Shown here one piece after another: positions 22,994 through 28,391 of a stretch of 28,391 nucleotides of DNA; the first letter of the stretch is position 1, and every line of letters starts with the position of its first letter. The stretch covers positions 1 through 28,391 of the forward strand of contig CAADVD010000009.1 in the NCBI GenBank assembly GCA_900752435.1. Direction: 5' to 3'. Under the pieces are notes generated by a model that saw only the letters and a list, made by a program, of their open reading frames with translations, had not been told where the DNA came from and searched no databases. The stretch is from Oscillospiraceae bacterium. GTDB taxonomy: Bacteria; Bacillota; Clostridia; Oscillospirales; Ruminococcaceae. The translations under genes were made by a program, and so were the position numbers.

Positions 22994-23032
22994 AAAAACA
23001 GGCAGACAGGGCGTAAACCTGTCTGCCTGTTT
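22994..23032 (-). terminator. terminator of the sulfhydrylase gene
   Basis: AAACAGGCAGACAGG and its complement, a GCGTAAA loop, and a TTTTTG run on the minus strand. The AT-rich stretch 22868-22993 shows nothing else. Confidence 0.93.
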
Positions 23033-23057
23033 GATTCGATGGAACAATCCAGTCTGA

Positions 23058-24347
23058 TTACGAAATTTTATCCAACGCCTGCTGGACATCCGCAATGATG
23101 TCCTCCACATTCTCCAGTCCGACGGACAGGCGAATCATGCCGCCGTCAATGCCGGCTGCAACGAGCTGTTCATCGGTCAGCTGACGATGCGTTGCGGACG
23201 CCGGATGCAGCACGCAGGTGCGGATATCCGCCACATGCACGACATTGGACGCCAGCTCCAGCGCATCCATAAACTGGACTGCGGTGCTTCGGCCGCCCTT
23301 GATGCAAAACGAAATCACGCCGCTGGTTCCCTGCGGAAGGTATTTTTGTGCGCGCTGATGGTGCGCGTTGGACGGCAGACCGGGATAATTGACCGACGCC
23401 ACTTGCGGCGCTTGTTCGAGAAATTCCGCGACCTTCTGGGCATTTTCGCAATACTGCTTCATGCGGACGGGCAAAGTTTCCAGACCGAGATTGAGCAGGA
23501 ACGCGGAATTGGCCGCTGGATAGCAGCCTAAGTCGCGCATCAGCTGCATCCGCGCTTTGATGATGTAGGCCATGGCGCCAAATTCGCAGGTATAGACCAC
23601 GCCGTGGTAGCTTTCGTCCGGTTCGGTGAAGTCTGGGAATTTGCCGCTGGCCGCCCAGTCAAAGTGACCGCCGTCTACAATGACGCCGCCGCCCTGTACC
23701 GCGTGGCCGTCCATGTATTTGGTGGTGGAGTGCACAACGATGTCGGCGCCGAATTCAATGGGGCGGCAGAGAATCGGGGTGGCAAATGTGTTGTCCACGA
23801 TGAGCGGTACGCCGTTCTTGTGCGCGATGTTGGCGAATTTTTCGATATCAAATACGGTAAGCGCTGGATTGGCGAGAGTTTCGCCAAATACGGCTTTGGT
23901 GTTCGGTTTGAAGGCTTTTTGAATTTCCTCTTCGGAGGCTTCCGCATCCACCCAAATGCATTCAATGCCGAATTTTTTCAGCGTGACGGAGAACAGGTTG
24001 ACCGTTCCGCCGTAAATGGTCGAAGCGGAGATGAAGCTGTCACCGGCGGAACAGAGGTTGAGGATGGACAGTAAAGATGCCGCTTGGCCGCTGGTGGTCA
24101 GCATGGCGCCCACGCCGCCCTCAAGCGCCGCAATTTTCTTTTCCACGGCGTCGCAGGTCGGGTTGGCAAAACGGGAGTACATGAATTCCGTGGGCATATC
24201 AAACAGTTGGGCAATGTGCTCTGTGGAATCAAAGCAATAGGTGGTGCTTTGAACGATGGGAACAACGCGCGGTTCGCCGTTTTTGGGGGTATAGCCGGCG
24301 TGCAGGCATTTGGTTTCCAGTTTGGCGGTTTCTTTTAGTTCTTTCAT
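23058..24347 (-). CDS. metY: O-acetylhomoserine sulfhydrylase-type PLP enzyme
   Basis: 429 residues, the usual length for O-acetylhomoserine aminocarboxypropyltransferases. They make homocysteine (or methionine) from O-acetylhomoserine and sulfide. The Cys/Met-metabolism fold is clear: LHAGYTPKNGEPRVVPIVQSTTY near the start, YSRFANPTCDAVEKKIAALEGG, the PLP aspartate in LIVDNTFATP, and the PLP lysine K210 in HSTTKYMDGHA. The frame stays open upstream through the tRNA, but ATG 24347 has GGAG at about 8 nt and the correct N-terminus. It is monocistronic. A T-box or SAM riboswitch is not seen in the short leader. Confidence 0.93.
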   Translation of the reverse strand: MKELKETAKLETKCLHAGYTPKNGEPRVVPIVQSTTYCFDSTEHIAQLFDMPTEFMYSRFANPTCDAVEKKIAALEGGVGAMLTTSGQAASLLSILNLCSAGDSFISASTIYGGTVNLFSVTLKKFGIECIWVDAEASEEEIQKAFKPNTKAVFGETLANPALTVFDIEKFANIAHKNGVPLIVDNTFATPILCRPIEFGADIVVHSTTKYMDGHAVQGGGVIVDGGHFDWAASGKFPDFTEPDESYHGVVYTCEFGAMAYIIKARMQLMRDLGCYPAANSAFLLNLGLETLPVRMKQYCENAQKVAEFLEQAPQVASVNYPGLPSNAHHQRAQKYLPQGTSGVISFCIKGGRSTAVQFMDALELASNVVHVADIRTCVLHPASATHRQLTDEQLVAAGIDGGMIRLSVGLENVEDIIADVQQALDKIS

Positions 24348-24381
24348 ATATAGGCTCCATTCGTTGGTTTTTGTTAATTTT

Positions 24382-24410
24382 ATTGTAAGGGTTTGGGGAT
24401 GGAATGTCAA
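24382..24410 (-). promoter_or_regulatory. metY promoter
   Basis: TTGACA (24405-24410), 17 nt, TACAAT (24382-24387) on the minus strand. Confidence 0.88.
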
Positions 24411-24432
24411 GAAAAGCAAAAAGCGCAAAAAG

Positions 24433-24460
24433 AAAAAAGTCGCTGTTAAGCGACTTTTTT
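24433..24460. terminator. tRNA terminator
   Basis: AAAAAAGTCGCT (24433-24444), GTTA loop, AGCGACTTTTTT (24449-24460), directly after the tRNA on the minus strand. Confidence 0.93.
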
Positions 24461-24462
24461 CT

Positions 24463-24539
24463 TGGTACGCCGGAAGGGATTCGAACCCCCGACCTTTTGG
24501 TTCGTAGCCAAACACTCTATCCAACTGAGCTACCGGCGC
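24463..24539 (-). tRNA. tRNA-Arg (anticodon ACG)
   Basis: The minus strand folds as a full cloverleaf: acceptor GCGCCGG/CCGGCGU, TA at 8-9, D arm GCTCAGTTGGATAGAGT, anticodon arm TTTGG-CTACGAA-CCAAA with ACG at 34-36, T arm with TTCGAAT loop, and an encoded CCA. The ACG anticodon (A34 normally edited to inosine) reads CGN arginine codons. Confidence 0.97.
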
Positions 24540-24565
24540 ATACCCTCATTTCTGAGTGCCTAAAT

Positions 24566-24594
24566 ATAATATCATGATTTTTTCTGTTTGTCAA
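24566..24594 (-). promoter_or_regulatory. tRNA-Arg promoter
   Basis: TTGACA (24589-24594), 17 nt, TATTAT (24566-24571) on the minus strand. Confidence 0.88.
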
Positions 24595-24612
24595 GCACTT
24601 TTTTTATTTTTC

Positions 24613-24641
24613 TTGACATTTTTTCAAAAAACGATTATTCT
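24613..24641 (+). promoter_or_regulatory. ybaK promoter
   Basis: TTGACA (24613-24618), 17 nt, TATTCT (24636-24641), divergent from the tRNA promoter with only about 20 nt between the -35 elements. Confidence 0.7.
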
Positions 24642-24675
24642 GTTGATAAGTTAAGATGCAAAAGAAGGGAATCAT

Positions 24676-25152
24676 ATGGCAACTGCAAAAACCAATGCAA
24701 TGCGTATCCTGGAGCGCGCGCACATCCCCTATCTTCCCCACACCTATGAGCACAAGGACGGAGCGTTTGACGGCGTGGCGGTCGCGACAAAGCTGGGACA
24801 GCCGCTGGAACGGGTGTTTAAGACGCTGGTCACCGTTGGGCACAGCAAGCAATACTTTGTGTTTGTCATTCCGGTGTCAAAGGAACTGAATCTCAAGAAA
24901 GCCGCCAAATCCGTGGGCGAAAAGTCTGTGGAGATGATTCACGTCAAGGACATCAACAAGGTTACCGGCTACATCCGCGGCGGCTGTTCGCCGATTGGGA
25001 TGAAGAAGGCATATCGGACGGTGGTAGACAGCAGCTGCTTGCAGATTCCGTCCATTGTTGTGAGCGGCGGAAAGATTGGGTTTCAGGTGGAGCTGAAACC
25101 GGAGGATTTGCTGCGTGTGGTGCCGGCGGAAACGGCGGAGATTGCGGAATAG
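24676..25152 (+). CDS. ybaK: Cys-tRNA(Pro)/Cys-tRNA(Cys) deacylase YbaK/EbsC
   Basis: 158 residues, full length for the family. It hydrolyses cysteine mischarged onto tRNA-Pro. Typical features are AMRILERAHIPYLPHTYEHKD, the catalytic-pocket segment VFKTLVTVG with its lysine, VIPVSKELNLKKAAK and the GYIRGGCSPIGMKK loop. AAGGGA precedes the ATG. It is monocistronic with promoter and terminator. Confidence 0.95.
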   Translation: MATAKTNAMRILERAHIPYLPHTYEHKDGAFDGVAVATKLGQPLERVFKTLVTVGHSKQYFVFVIPVSKELNLKKAAKSVGEKSVEMIHVKDINKVTGYIRGGCSPIGMKKAYRTVVDSSCLQIPSIVVSGGKIGFQVELKPEDLLRVVPAETAEIAE

Positions 25153-25161
25153 AAAAATGGG

Positions 25162-25205
25162 AACCGGACAAACGGCTTGGCGGCAAGCGGTTTGTCCGGT
25201 TTTTT
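25162..25205 (+). terminator. ybaK terminator
   Basis: ACCGGACAAAC (25163-25173) pairs with 25190-25200, with an inner GCTTG/CAAGC stem, then six T. The T run touches the end of the convergent gene. Confidence 0.93.
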
Positions 25206-25659
25206 AGTCTTCCTGCGGTATGGGCGGCGCTTTGGTGTAATCCGGGTATTTGAACAGGTAGTACAGCATCATTACCGCCATCGACAGCTCGTATTTTTCC
25301 GGCGCGGACAGTTCCCCGCCCGACACAAATGCGTGAAGCTCCGCTTCGTTTAGGTTCGTGTGGTTGGCGATGAGGGCTTCGTCCATGTGGTAGACATCAC
25401 GCAAAATTCCGATGATGTCGCGCAGGCGCTCGTCGGACGTTTGTGATGGCAGACCATAGCGGATGGACAGGATGAGGTTTACCAAATGCGAGCGCTCATG
25501 GAACGGAAGCGCTGGAGTGGGTTCGCCTGCGGCGTAGGCGATCAGCCAGTCCAGCGGGATGCAGGTGGCGGCGGAGAGGGTTTCGAGGGAGAGGAGGTGG
25601 TCGTCAAGGAGAGTGCGGAGGATCTGCTGGATTTCGGGGGTGGTGAAGGATTTTTGCAT
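25204..25659 (-). CDS. helix-rich protein with degenerate HTH-like repeats, paralog 1
   Basis: 151 residues, no named family recognised. It contains two segments with helix-turn-helix rhythm: LLSLETLSAATCIPLDWLIAYAAGEPTP (about 21-49) and MDEALIANHTNLNEAELHAFVSGG (about 92-115). The C-terminus has the conserved-looking EKYELSMAVMMLYYLFKYPDYTK. Large parts align by eye with the next gene, so the two arose by tandem duplication. It may be a DNA-binding regulator, though the segments are divergent. AAAGGA lies before the ATG. Confidence 0.8.
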   Translation of the reverse strand: MQKSFTTPEIQQILRTLLDDHLLSLETLSAATCIPLDWLIAYAAGEPTPALPFHERSHLVNLILSIRYGLPSQTSDERLRDIIGILRDVYHMDEALIANHTNLNEAELHAFVSGGELSAPEKYELSMAVMMLYYLFKYPDYTKAPPIPQED

Positions 25660-25731
25660 GGGATTATCCTTTCTTTGAAGGTGGAGGGAGGGGGTAAGTC
25701 TATTTTAGAATGGTTTTTGGGGGTTGTCAAA

Positions 25732-25767
25732 TTAAAAAGCCAAACCGAGGTGGGTTTGGCTTTTTAA
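25732..25767. terminator. terminator between the two paralogs
   Basis: AAAAAGCCAAACC (25734-25746) and GGTTTGGCTTTTT (25753-25765) with a 6-nt loop. It closes the upstream minus-strand gene, so paralog 1 needs its own promoter. Confidence 0.93.
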
Positions 25768-25769
25768 AT

Positions 25770-26234
25770 TTAATTGTGATTTTTCTTCGGCTGTGGAGGG
25801 ATTTTTTTATAGTCAGGATATTGCAATATATAATATAACATCATGACCGACGTCGCAAGTTCATATTTCTCCTGCGGAGGTAAATCATAACCAACTAGAA
25901 AAGCATGAACCCGCTCTTCATCCAGTCCAGAATAAAGAGAAATTATAGTTTCATCCATATGATAGATTTCCAATAGTTTTACCATGGTGTCATACAGAAG
26001 ATCGTCTGAATCTCGAGCTGGAATACCTGAATGGAGAAGTGTAATAACACTAACAAGATGTGTCTTATCCCGATGCGAAATAGAAGGTGTGGGATCTCCT
26101 GCGGCAAAAGCTTTGACAGAATCAAGAGAAATTTGCGTTGTACCTGCAAGAGTCTCAAGAGAAATAAGATGATTATCTAGTAAATCATTGAGTGCTTGCT
26201 GAATCTGGGGTGGATGGCAATATTGCTTAGACAT
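25770..26234 (-). CDS. helix-rich protein with degenerate HTH-like repeats, paralog 2
   Basis: 154 residues. It has the same layout as paralog 1: LISLETLAGTTQISLDSVKAFAAGDPTP, MDETIISLYSGLDEERVHAFLVG and EKYELATSVMMLYYILQYPDYKK. It is more AT-rich than paralog 1, suggesting different histories or an older duplication with drift. A strong AAGGAGG site precedes the ATG. It lies 32 nt after the HNH gene on the same strand, so it may be the last gene of the small-protein operon. Confidence 0.82.
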   Translation of the reverse strand: MSKQYCHPPQIQQALNDLLDNHLISLETLAGTTQISLDSVKAFAAGDPTPSISHRDKTHLVSVITLLHSGIPARDSDDLLYDTMVKLLEIYHMDETIISLYSGLDEERVHAFLVGYDLPPQEKYELATSVMMLYYILQYPDYKKIPPQPKKNHN

Positions 26235-26266
26235 GTATATGACCTCCTTCCCATTAAAGGCATTAG

Positions 26267-26482
26267 TTAAAAAATAGTAATATCAATTTTTCCATCATGC
26301 ACATCTTTATGATGCTTTTTGCACAATGTAATAATGTTATCGGGATGAGCCTCTCCTCCATATTGAACATCGAATACATGATGCCCCTCGACATGATCTT
26401 TAGAACCACATATTTGGCAAGTATATAAATCTCTTTTTTTTCCTGCTTTTTGTGCTTTTATATGTTGGTAATCTCGTTTCAA
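26267..26482 (-). CDS. small HNH endonuclease
   Basis: 71 residues that are almost only an HNH domain: a zinc pair CQIC, the catalytic HH in VEGHHVFDVQYGG, N in HPDNIITLC and the closing CKKHHKDVH. Such minimal HNH proteins occur in phages, mobile elements and toxin modules and cut or nick DNA. The start is a TTG inside the stop of the preceding gene (TTGA overlap), with AAAGGTGG about 9 nt upstream, so translation is coupled. Whether it acts alone or with the overlapping 74-residue partner is unknown. Confidence 0.87.
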   Translation of the reverse strand: MKRDYQHIKAQKAGKKRDLYTCQICGSKDHVEGHHVFDVQYGGEAHPDNIITLCKKHHKDVHDGKIDITIF

Positions 26483-26703
26483 TGTTTTTTCCCACCTTTT
26501 GCACTAGAAGGTAATTGTGCTCGTTTAACTCCTTGCTGAAGATGCCTTCCTACATTTTCTGTTTTACATACTTCAGCTGTTCCGCGACTATTCGGTGCAA
26601 TGTCTTGCTTTCCTTTTATTACTCGGGACTGCAAATCTGCTGCTTGCTTTTTGGTTAAGGAATTAATTACCATAACTAAACTGTGATCTTTCTGCCCAGC
26701 CAT
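26479..26703 (-). CDS. 74-residue basic protein of unknown function, overlaps HNH gene
   Basis: Not recognised. MAGQKDHSLVMVINSLTKKQ may form a strand then helix; the second half is Gly/Lys/Arg-rich (NVGRHLQQGVKRAQLPSSAKGGKKH), as in nucleic-acid-binding tails. AGGAG lies 7 nt before the ATG at 26703; the frame is open further upstream without a site. The 4-nt overlap with the HNH start argues for partnership or for an ancestral single protein split by a frame change. Confidence 0.75.
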   Translation of the reverse strand: MAGQKDHSLVMVINSLTKKQAADLQSRVIKGKQDIAPNSRGTAEVCKTENVGRHLQQGVKRAQLPSSAKGGKKH

Positions 26704-26713
26704 ATCAATTCTC

Positions 26714-26950
26714 CTAAAATGTTGTAACCTCAATTTCTTCGTTGCCATCATCAATCGTAGTTGTAACTACGCCATCCCCATAGGAAATTGTTAAAATATT
26801 CTCCATATTAATATAGGGAAGCCCCTCTTCGTTTATATCCATAGGGATTATATCCACTGCTCCGTTTTCACGTTGTACAGCGATGATTCGGTCATTCACA
26901 AACAGTACGGAATCACCTCCGTGAAGGATTTTAATTTCTATTTTTGCCAT
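26714..26950 (-). CDS. 78-residue beta-rich acidic protein, unknown
   Basis: Not recognised. IEIKILHGGDSVLFVNDRIIAVQRENGAVDIIPMD reads as successive short strands and the tail DGVVTTTIDDGNEEIEVTTF is acidic. The start lies 2 nt after the stop of the upstream small membrane-protein gene (TAAACATG), with GGAG inside that gene's end, so the two are translationally coupled. Confidence 0.75.
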   Translation of the reverse strand: MAKIEIKILHGGDSVLFVNDRIIAVQRENGAVDIIPMDINEEGLPYINMENILTISYGDGVVTTTIDDGNEEIEVTTF

Positions 26951-26952
26951 GT

Positions 26953-27099
26953 TTATTTCTCCATCTGATCATCAAAAGCCTGTGGTTTGATATTTTCACC
27001 ACTAAAATGCTTATCAATTAAGTCCTCAATTTTTGGCGGTACCTCTTTTGCCGCTAACATAAGAAGCGCGCCCACAATCGTTGCAACTATTTTTCCCAT
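26953..27099 (-). CDS. 48-residue single-helix membrane peptide
   Basis: MGKIVATIVGALLMLAAKEV forms one short hydrophobic helix; PPKIEDLIDKHF is amphipathic and the tail acidic. No signal-cleavage site is evident. GAGGAG and AAGG lie upstream of the ATG at 27099; a longer in-frame start at 27141 has no site. Possible roles are holin-like, toxin or anchor peptide; none can be shown. Confidence 0.7.
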   Translation of the reverse strand: MGKIVATIVGALLMLAAKEVPPKIEDLIDKHFSGENIKPQAFDDQMEK

Positions 27100-27196
27100 T
27101 ATCGCCTTATCTCCTCTTCTATAAGTGTACTTATTTATCAAAAACTCATCAGTTGTTCAATCATTTTTCACCACTCTTCCTGATAAACTTTACATG

Positions 27197-27319
27197 CTAT
27201 CTGCTCATGCCAAAGTCATCATCATTAGAATTTCCTCCACAGACCCAAATTGTTAGGAATAACAAACCATATCCCATGACTACCAAAACATCTTTTGCGC
27301 ATTTTCCGGCCATTCTCAT
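27197..27319 (-). CDS. 40-residue membrane peptide related to the Asp/Tyr-tailed protein
   Basis: This short frame overlaps the 57-codon ORF. It reads MRMAGKCAKDVLVVMGYGLL, then FLTIWVCGGNSNDDDFGMSR. Against the protein at 27606-27821 it keeps the spacing GK-x-A-x2-VL-x-V-x-G followed by a hydrophobic stretch and GNS with an acidic tail. That pattern is unlikely by chance and supports real coding. The start is uncertain (ATG 27319 behind CTGGA, ATG 27313 or ATG 27277), and the ribosome site is weak. Confidence 0.5.
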   Translation of the reverse strand: MRMAGKCAKDVLVVMGYGLLFLTIWVCGGNSNDDDFGMSR

Positions 27320-27398
27320 GGCGCATTGTTCCAGTCGGAAGATTACGCGATTTTTCAAAAGACCCTACTGTACAATCATCTCTTGCTGGTTTAACCAT
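27225..27398 (-). CDS. 57-codon basic ORF, possible gene
   Basis: The start lies 2 nt after the stop of the 38-residue gene, with AAGGGTG upstream. The product begins MVKPARDDCTVGSFEKSRNL and is Arg/Lys-rich. Its last third overlaps the 40-residue peptide in another frame, so one of the two may be a shadow; the N-terminal half looks protein-like. No family is recognised. Confidence 0.4.
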   Translation of the reverse strand: MVKPARDDCTVGSFEKSRNLPTGTMRHENGRKMRKRCFGSHGIWFVIPNNLGLWRKF

Positions 27399-27400
27399 GT

Positions 27401-27517
27401 TTATTTTTCACCCTTATCATTATTTCCATTGATCTTATCTGAACCCCACTGGGCCAAAGCCTCGACCACAAAACCTCCAACAGCTAACACCACAGCTTTG
27501 AAAAGTGATCCCAACAT
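27401..27517 (-). CDS. 38-residue single-helix membrane peptide
   Basis: MLGSLFKAVVLAVGGFVVEA is a hydrophobic/amphipathic helix, followed by LAQWGSDKINGNNDKGEK. GGGAGG lies 9 nt before the ATG, the strongest ribosome site of this operon. It resembles the 48-residue peptide in length and plan (short helix, charged tail ending EK, then TAAACATG and the next gene). Confidence 0.65.
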   Translation of the reverse strand: MLGSLFKAVVLAVGGFVVEALAQWGSDKINGNNDKGEK

Positions 27518-27605
27518 TTTCTTGTCCTCCCTTTTGAATTTTTTAAAATTACATTTTAATTACATATACGTTAGCAAATTATTTTTGAATTCCTGTGTAA
27601 CGTAC

Positions 27606-27821
27606 TTATAAATCCATTATATCGTCGTAATTATCATAATCATCATAATCATGATAATCATAATCATGATAATCATAATCATAATCATAATCATCTTCGT
27701 CATCAGTTTCAGAGCTATTGCCCGAAGTTAAGGCTACTGCGCATAACGCAAGGAACCCCAAAACTTTTAAAACACCACCTGCGCCTTTTCCGACTTTTTT
27801 AAAAAAATCTTTTTTGCTCAT
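27606..27821 (-). CDS. membrane protein with Asp/Tyr/His-rich repeat tail
   Basis: 71 residues. A basic N-terminus (MSKKDFFKKVGKGAGG) and one membrane helix (VLKVLGFLALCAVALTSG, about 17-34) lead to a 35-residue tail made almost only of Asp and Tyr with two His (DYDYDYHDYDYHDYDDYDNY). The tail is encoded by a tandem DNA repeat of the GATTATGATTATCAT type (about 27618-27690), so its length may vary. Such a tail could bind metal ions or interact with a basic partner. AAAGGAG precedes the ATG pair at 27827/27821. First gene of the operon. Confidence 0.75.
   Translation of the reverse strand: MSKKDFFKKVGKGAGGVLKVLGFLALCAVALTSGNSSETDDEDDYDYDYDYHDYDYHDYDDYDNYDDIMDL
27618..27690 (-). repeat. tandem GATTAT/CAT repeat encoding the Asp/Tyr tail
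   Basis: Imperfect 6- and 15-bp units (GATTAT, with CAT inserted twice) repeat through the region. Repeat number changes of 3n bases would keep the frame. Confidence 0.85.
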
Positions 27822-27884
27822 AGACATTCTCTCCTTTAGAAATTGCATTTTCTAAAAAATGTGACTTCGACTGTTTTCAAGTTT

Positions 27885-27913
27885 ATTATAGTCTTCATTT
27901 TGAAGAATGTCAA
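27885..27913 (-). promoter_or_regulatory. consensus promoter of the small-protein operon, with operator in the spacer
   Basis: TTGACA (27908-27913), 17 nt, TATAAT (27885-27890): perfect on the minus strand. The spacer contains the palindrome TCTTC-ATTTT-GAAGA (27892-27906), so a bound repressor would block polymerase. Confidence 0.9.
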
Positions 27914-27933
27914 CATATTACAGAAATATTTTG

Positions 27934-27952
27934 AAGAATTTTTCGTATTCTT
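27934..27952. promoter_or_regulatory. second operator-like inverted repeat
   Basis: AAGAAT-N7-ATTCTT. ATTTTGAAGAAT occurs both here and at the first palindrome, about 32 bp apart. The site lies in the probable promoter of the divergent XRE gene. Confidence 0.55.
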
Positions 27953-27991
27953 TTTCTAAGATACTGTACCCTAAATTCAGGAGGTATCATC

Positions 27992-28372
27992 ATGCAGTTA
28001 GGACACACCATCCGCAATCTACTGGAAATTAAAGGTCTTTCTCAAAAACAACTCTCTGACATGACTCACATTTCCTATAAAACCCTCAATGGTTATCTCA
28101 ACGACATTCGTCAACCCGATTTGGATACACTTGTGACCATCGCTGATGTCCTTGAAGTAACTGTTGATTATCTCTTAGGTCACTCTGCAACCGCCGAATG
28201 CACTGCAAACAATAAGGAACGGGATGTACTCAAGCATTTTCGTATGCTGACCAAGGAACAACAAGAATTGATTCAAATTGAACTTCGCTTTATGCGCGAG
28301 CAAAATATGCGCACGAAAGGCAAGTTATCCACTACAACTTCAAAGAGCGATACCGATACTAAAATAGGCTAA
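27992..28372 (+). CDS. XRE-family (Cro/C1-type HTH) transcriptional regulator
   Basis: 126 residues. An N-terminal HTH (IRNLLEIKGLSQKQLSDMTHISYKTLNGYLNDIRQPDLDTLVTIADVLEVTVDYLLG, about 7-63) is followed by a helical tail (LKHFRMLTKEQQELIQIELRFMREQ) that may dimerise. AGGAGG lies 7 nt before the ATG. It is divergent from the small-protein operon with a shared region of about 140 nt bearing two related palindromes, so it most likely represses that operon and itself, as in phage- or element-borne switches. No integrase is in the window. Confidence 0.93.
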   Translation: MQLGHTIRNLLEIKGLSQKQLSDMTHISYKTLNGYLNDIRQPDLDTLVTIADVLEVTVDYLLGHSATAECTANNKERDVLKHFRMLTKEQQELIQIELRFMREQNMRTKGKLSTTTSKSDTDTKIG

Positions 28373-28391
28373 ACACCACCCCCAACCCAGA

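Noticed and set aside
24348..24524. A 59-codon N-terminal extension of metY running back through the tRNA.
   Set aside because: It would translate the tRNA and its terminator; the ATG at 24347 has a proper ribosome site and its own promoter lies in between.
27081..27611. A 176-codon plus-strand open frame across the small-peptide region.
   Set aside because: The translation is Ser/Leu/Phe-rich without motifs and no ribosome site precedes it; the minus-strand small ORFs have good sites and operon spacing.
1..28391. CRISPR arrays, rRNA genes, insertion-sequence transposases and integrases.
   Set aside because: Looked for on both strands; no regular repeat-spacer array, rRNA sequence, DDE transposase or recombinase motif was seen.

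Overview
The window reads as chromosomal DNA of a low-to-mid GC Bacillota, most likely a clostridial gut lineage (Oscillospirales/Ruminococcaceae-like). The grounds are AGGAGG-type ribosome sites, TTGACA-N17-TATAAT promoters, a Firmicute lexA, a DUF348/G5/3D cell-wall protein, a DUF6472-like protein, a Gram-positive GldA/F/G-like ABC operon with a DUF4340 partner, and a CCA-encoding tRNA gene. The taxon is an inference; no rRNA is present.

Layout. 1-605: a 5'-broken gene for a Gly/Ala/Leu-repeat protein, with a C14 tract at its start. 675-2410: lexA with a downstream flavin-type oxidase gene, then an apparent small RNA and a short Smr-domain gene. 2476-4804: a DUF348-G5-3D cell-wall protein with a structured leader and an overlapping upstream mini-ORF, an AT-rich gene-poor stretch carrying seven AAGTGGGGAAA-like motifs, and a DUF6472-like protein. 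4918-6659: an ECF sigma/anti-sigma pair and a GNAT acetyltransferase. 6808-8586: rplM-rpsI and a TtcA-like PP-loop ATPase. 8587-10383: a gene-poor stretch with a MITE-like repeat, a zinc-ribbon membrane protein preceded by a highly structured leader with a 16-codon ORF and a terminator, and a second candidate small RNA. 10384-12692: typA and a Nudix hydrolase. 12845-15777: a methyltransferase, a TetR regulator, and a TetR-flavoprotein operon with two near-identical operators.

15875-17833 is an AT-rich accessory cluster of three monocistronic genes (unknown, DUF7832-like, DUF1349). Each follows a copy of the same extended -10 promoter sequence, and two copies sit in a longer duplicated intergenic block. 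17918-22732 is a four-gene ABC operon (ATPase, permease, GldG-like, DUF4340), with a long imperfect palindrome over its promoter. 23058-25152 carries an O-acetylhomoserine sulfhydrylase-type enzyme, tRNA-Arg(ACG) and a YbaK deacylase.

25204-28372 is the most unusual part. It holds two tandem paralogous helix-rich proteins, then a tightly packed minus-strand run of very small genes: an HNH nuclease, 74- and 78-residue unknown proteins, and several peptides of 38-71 residues with one membrane helix. This run is transcribed from a consensus promoter that overlaps a palindrome, divergent from an XRE-family regulator. Two of the small membrane proteins appear related to each other (a shared GK-A-VL-V-G core and acidic tail), and one of them is visible only in a frame shorter than ordinary gene-length cut-offs. 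It looks like a small XRE-controlled mobile, defence or antagonism locus; its function cannot be read from the sequence.
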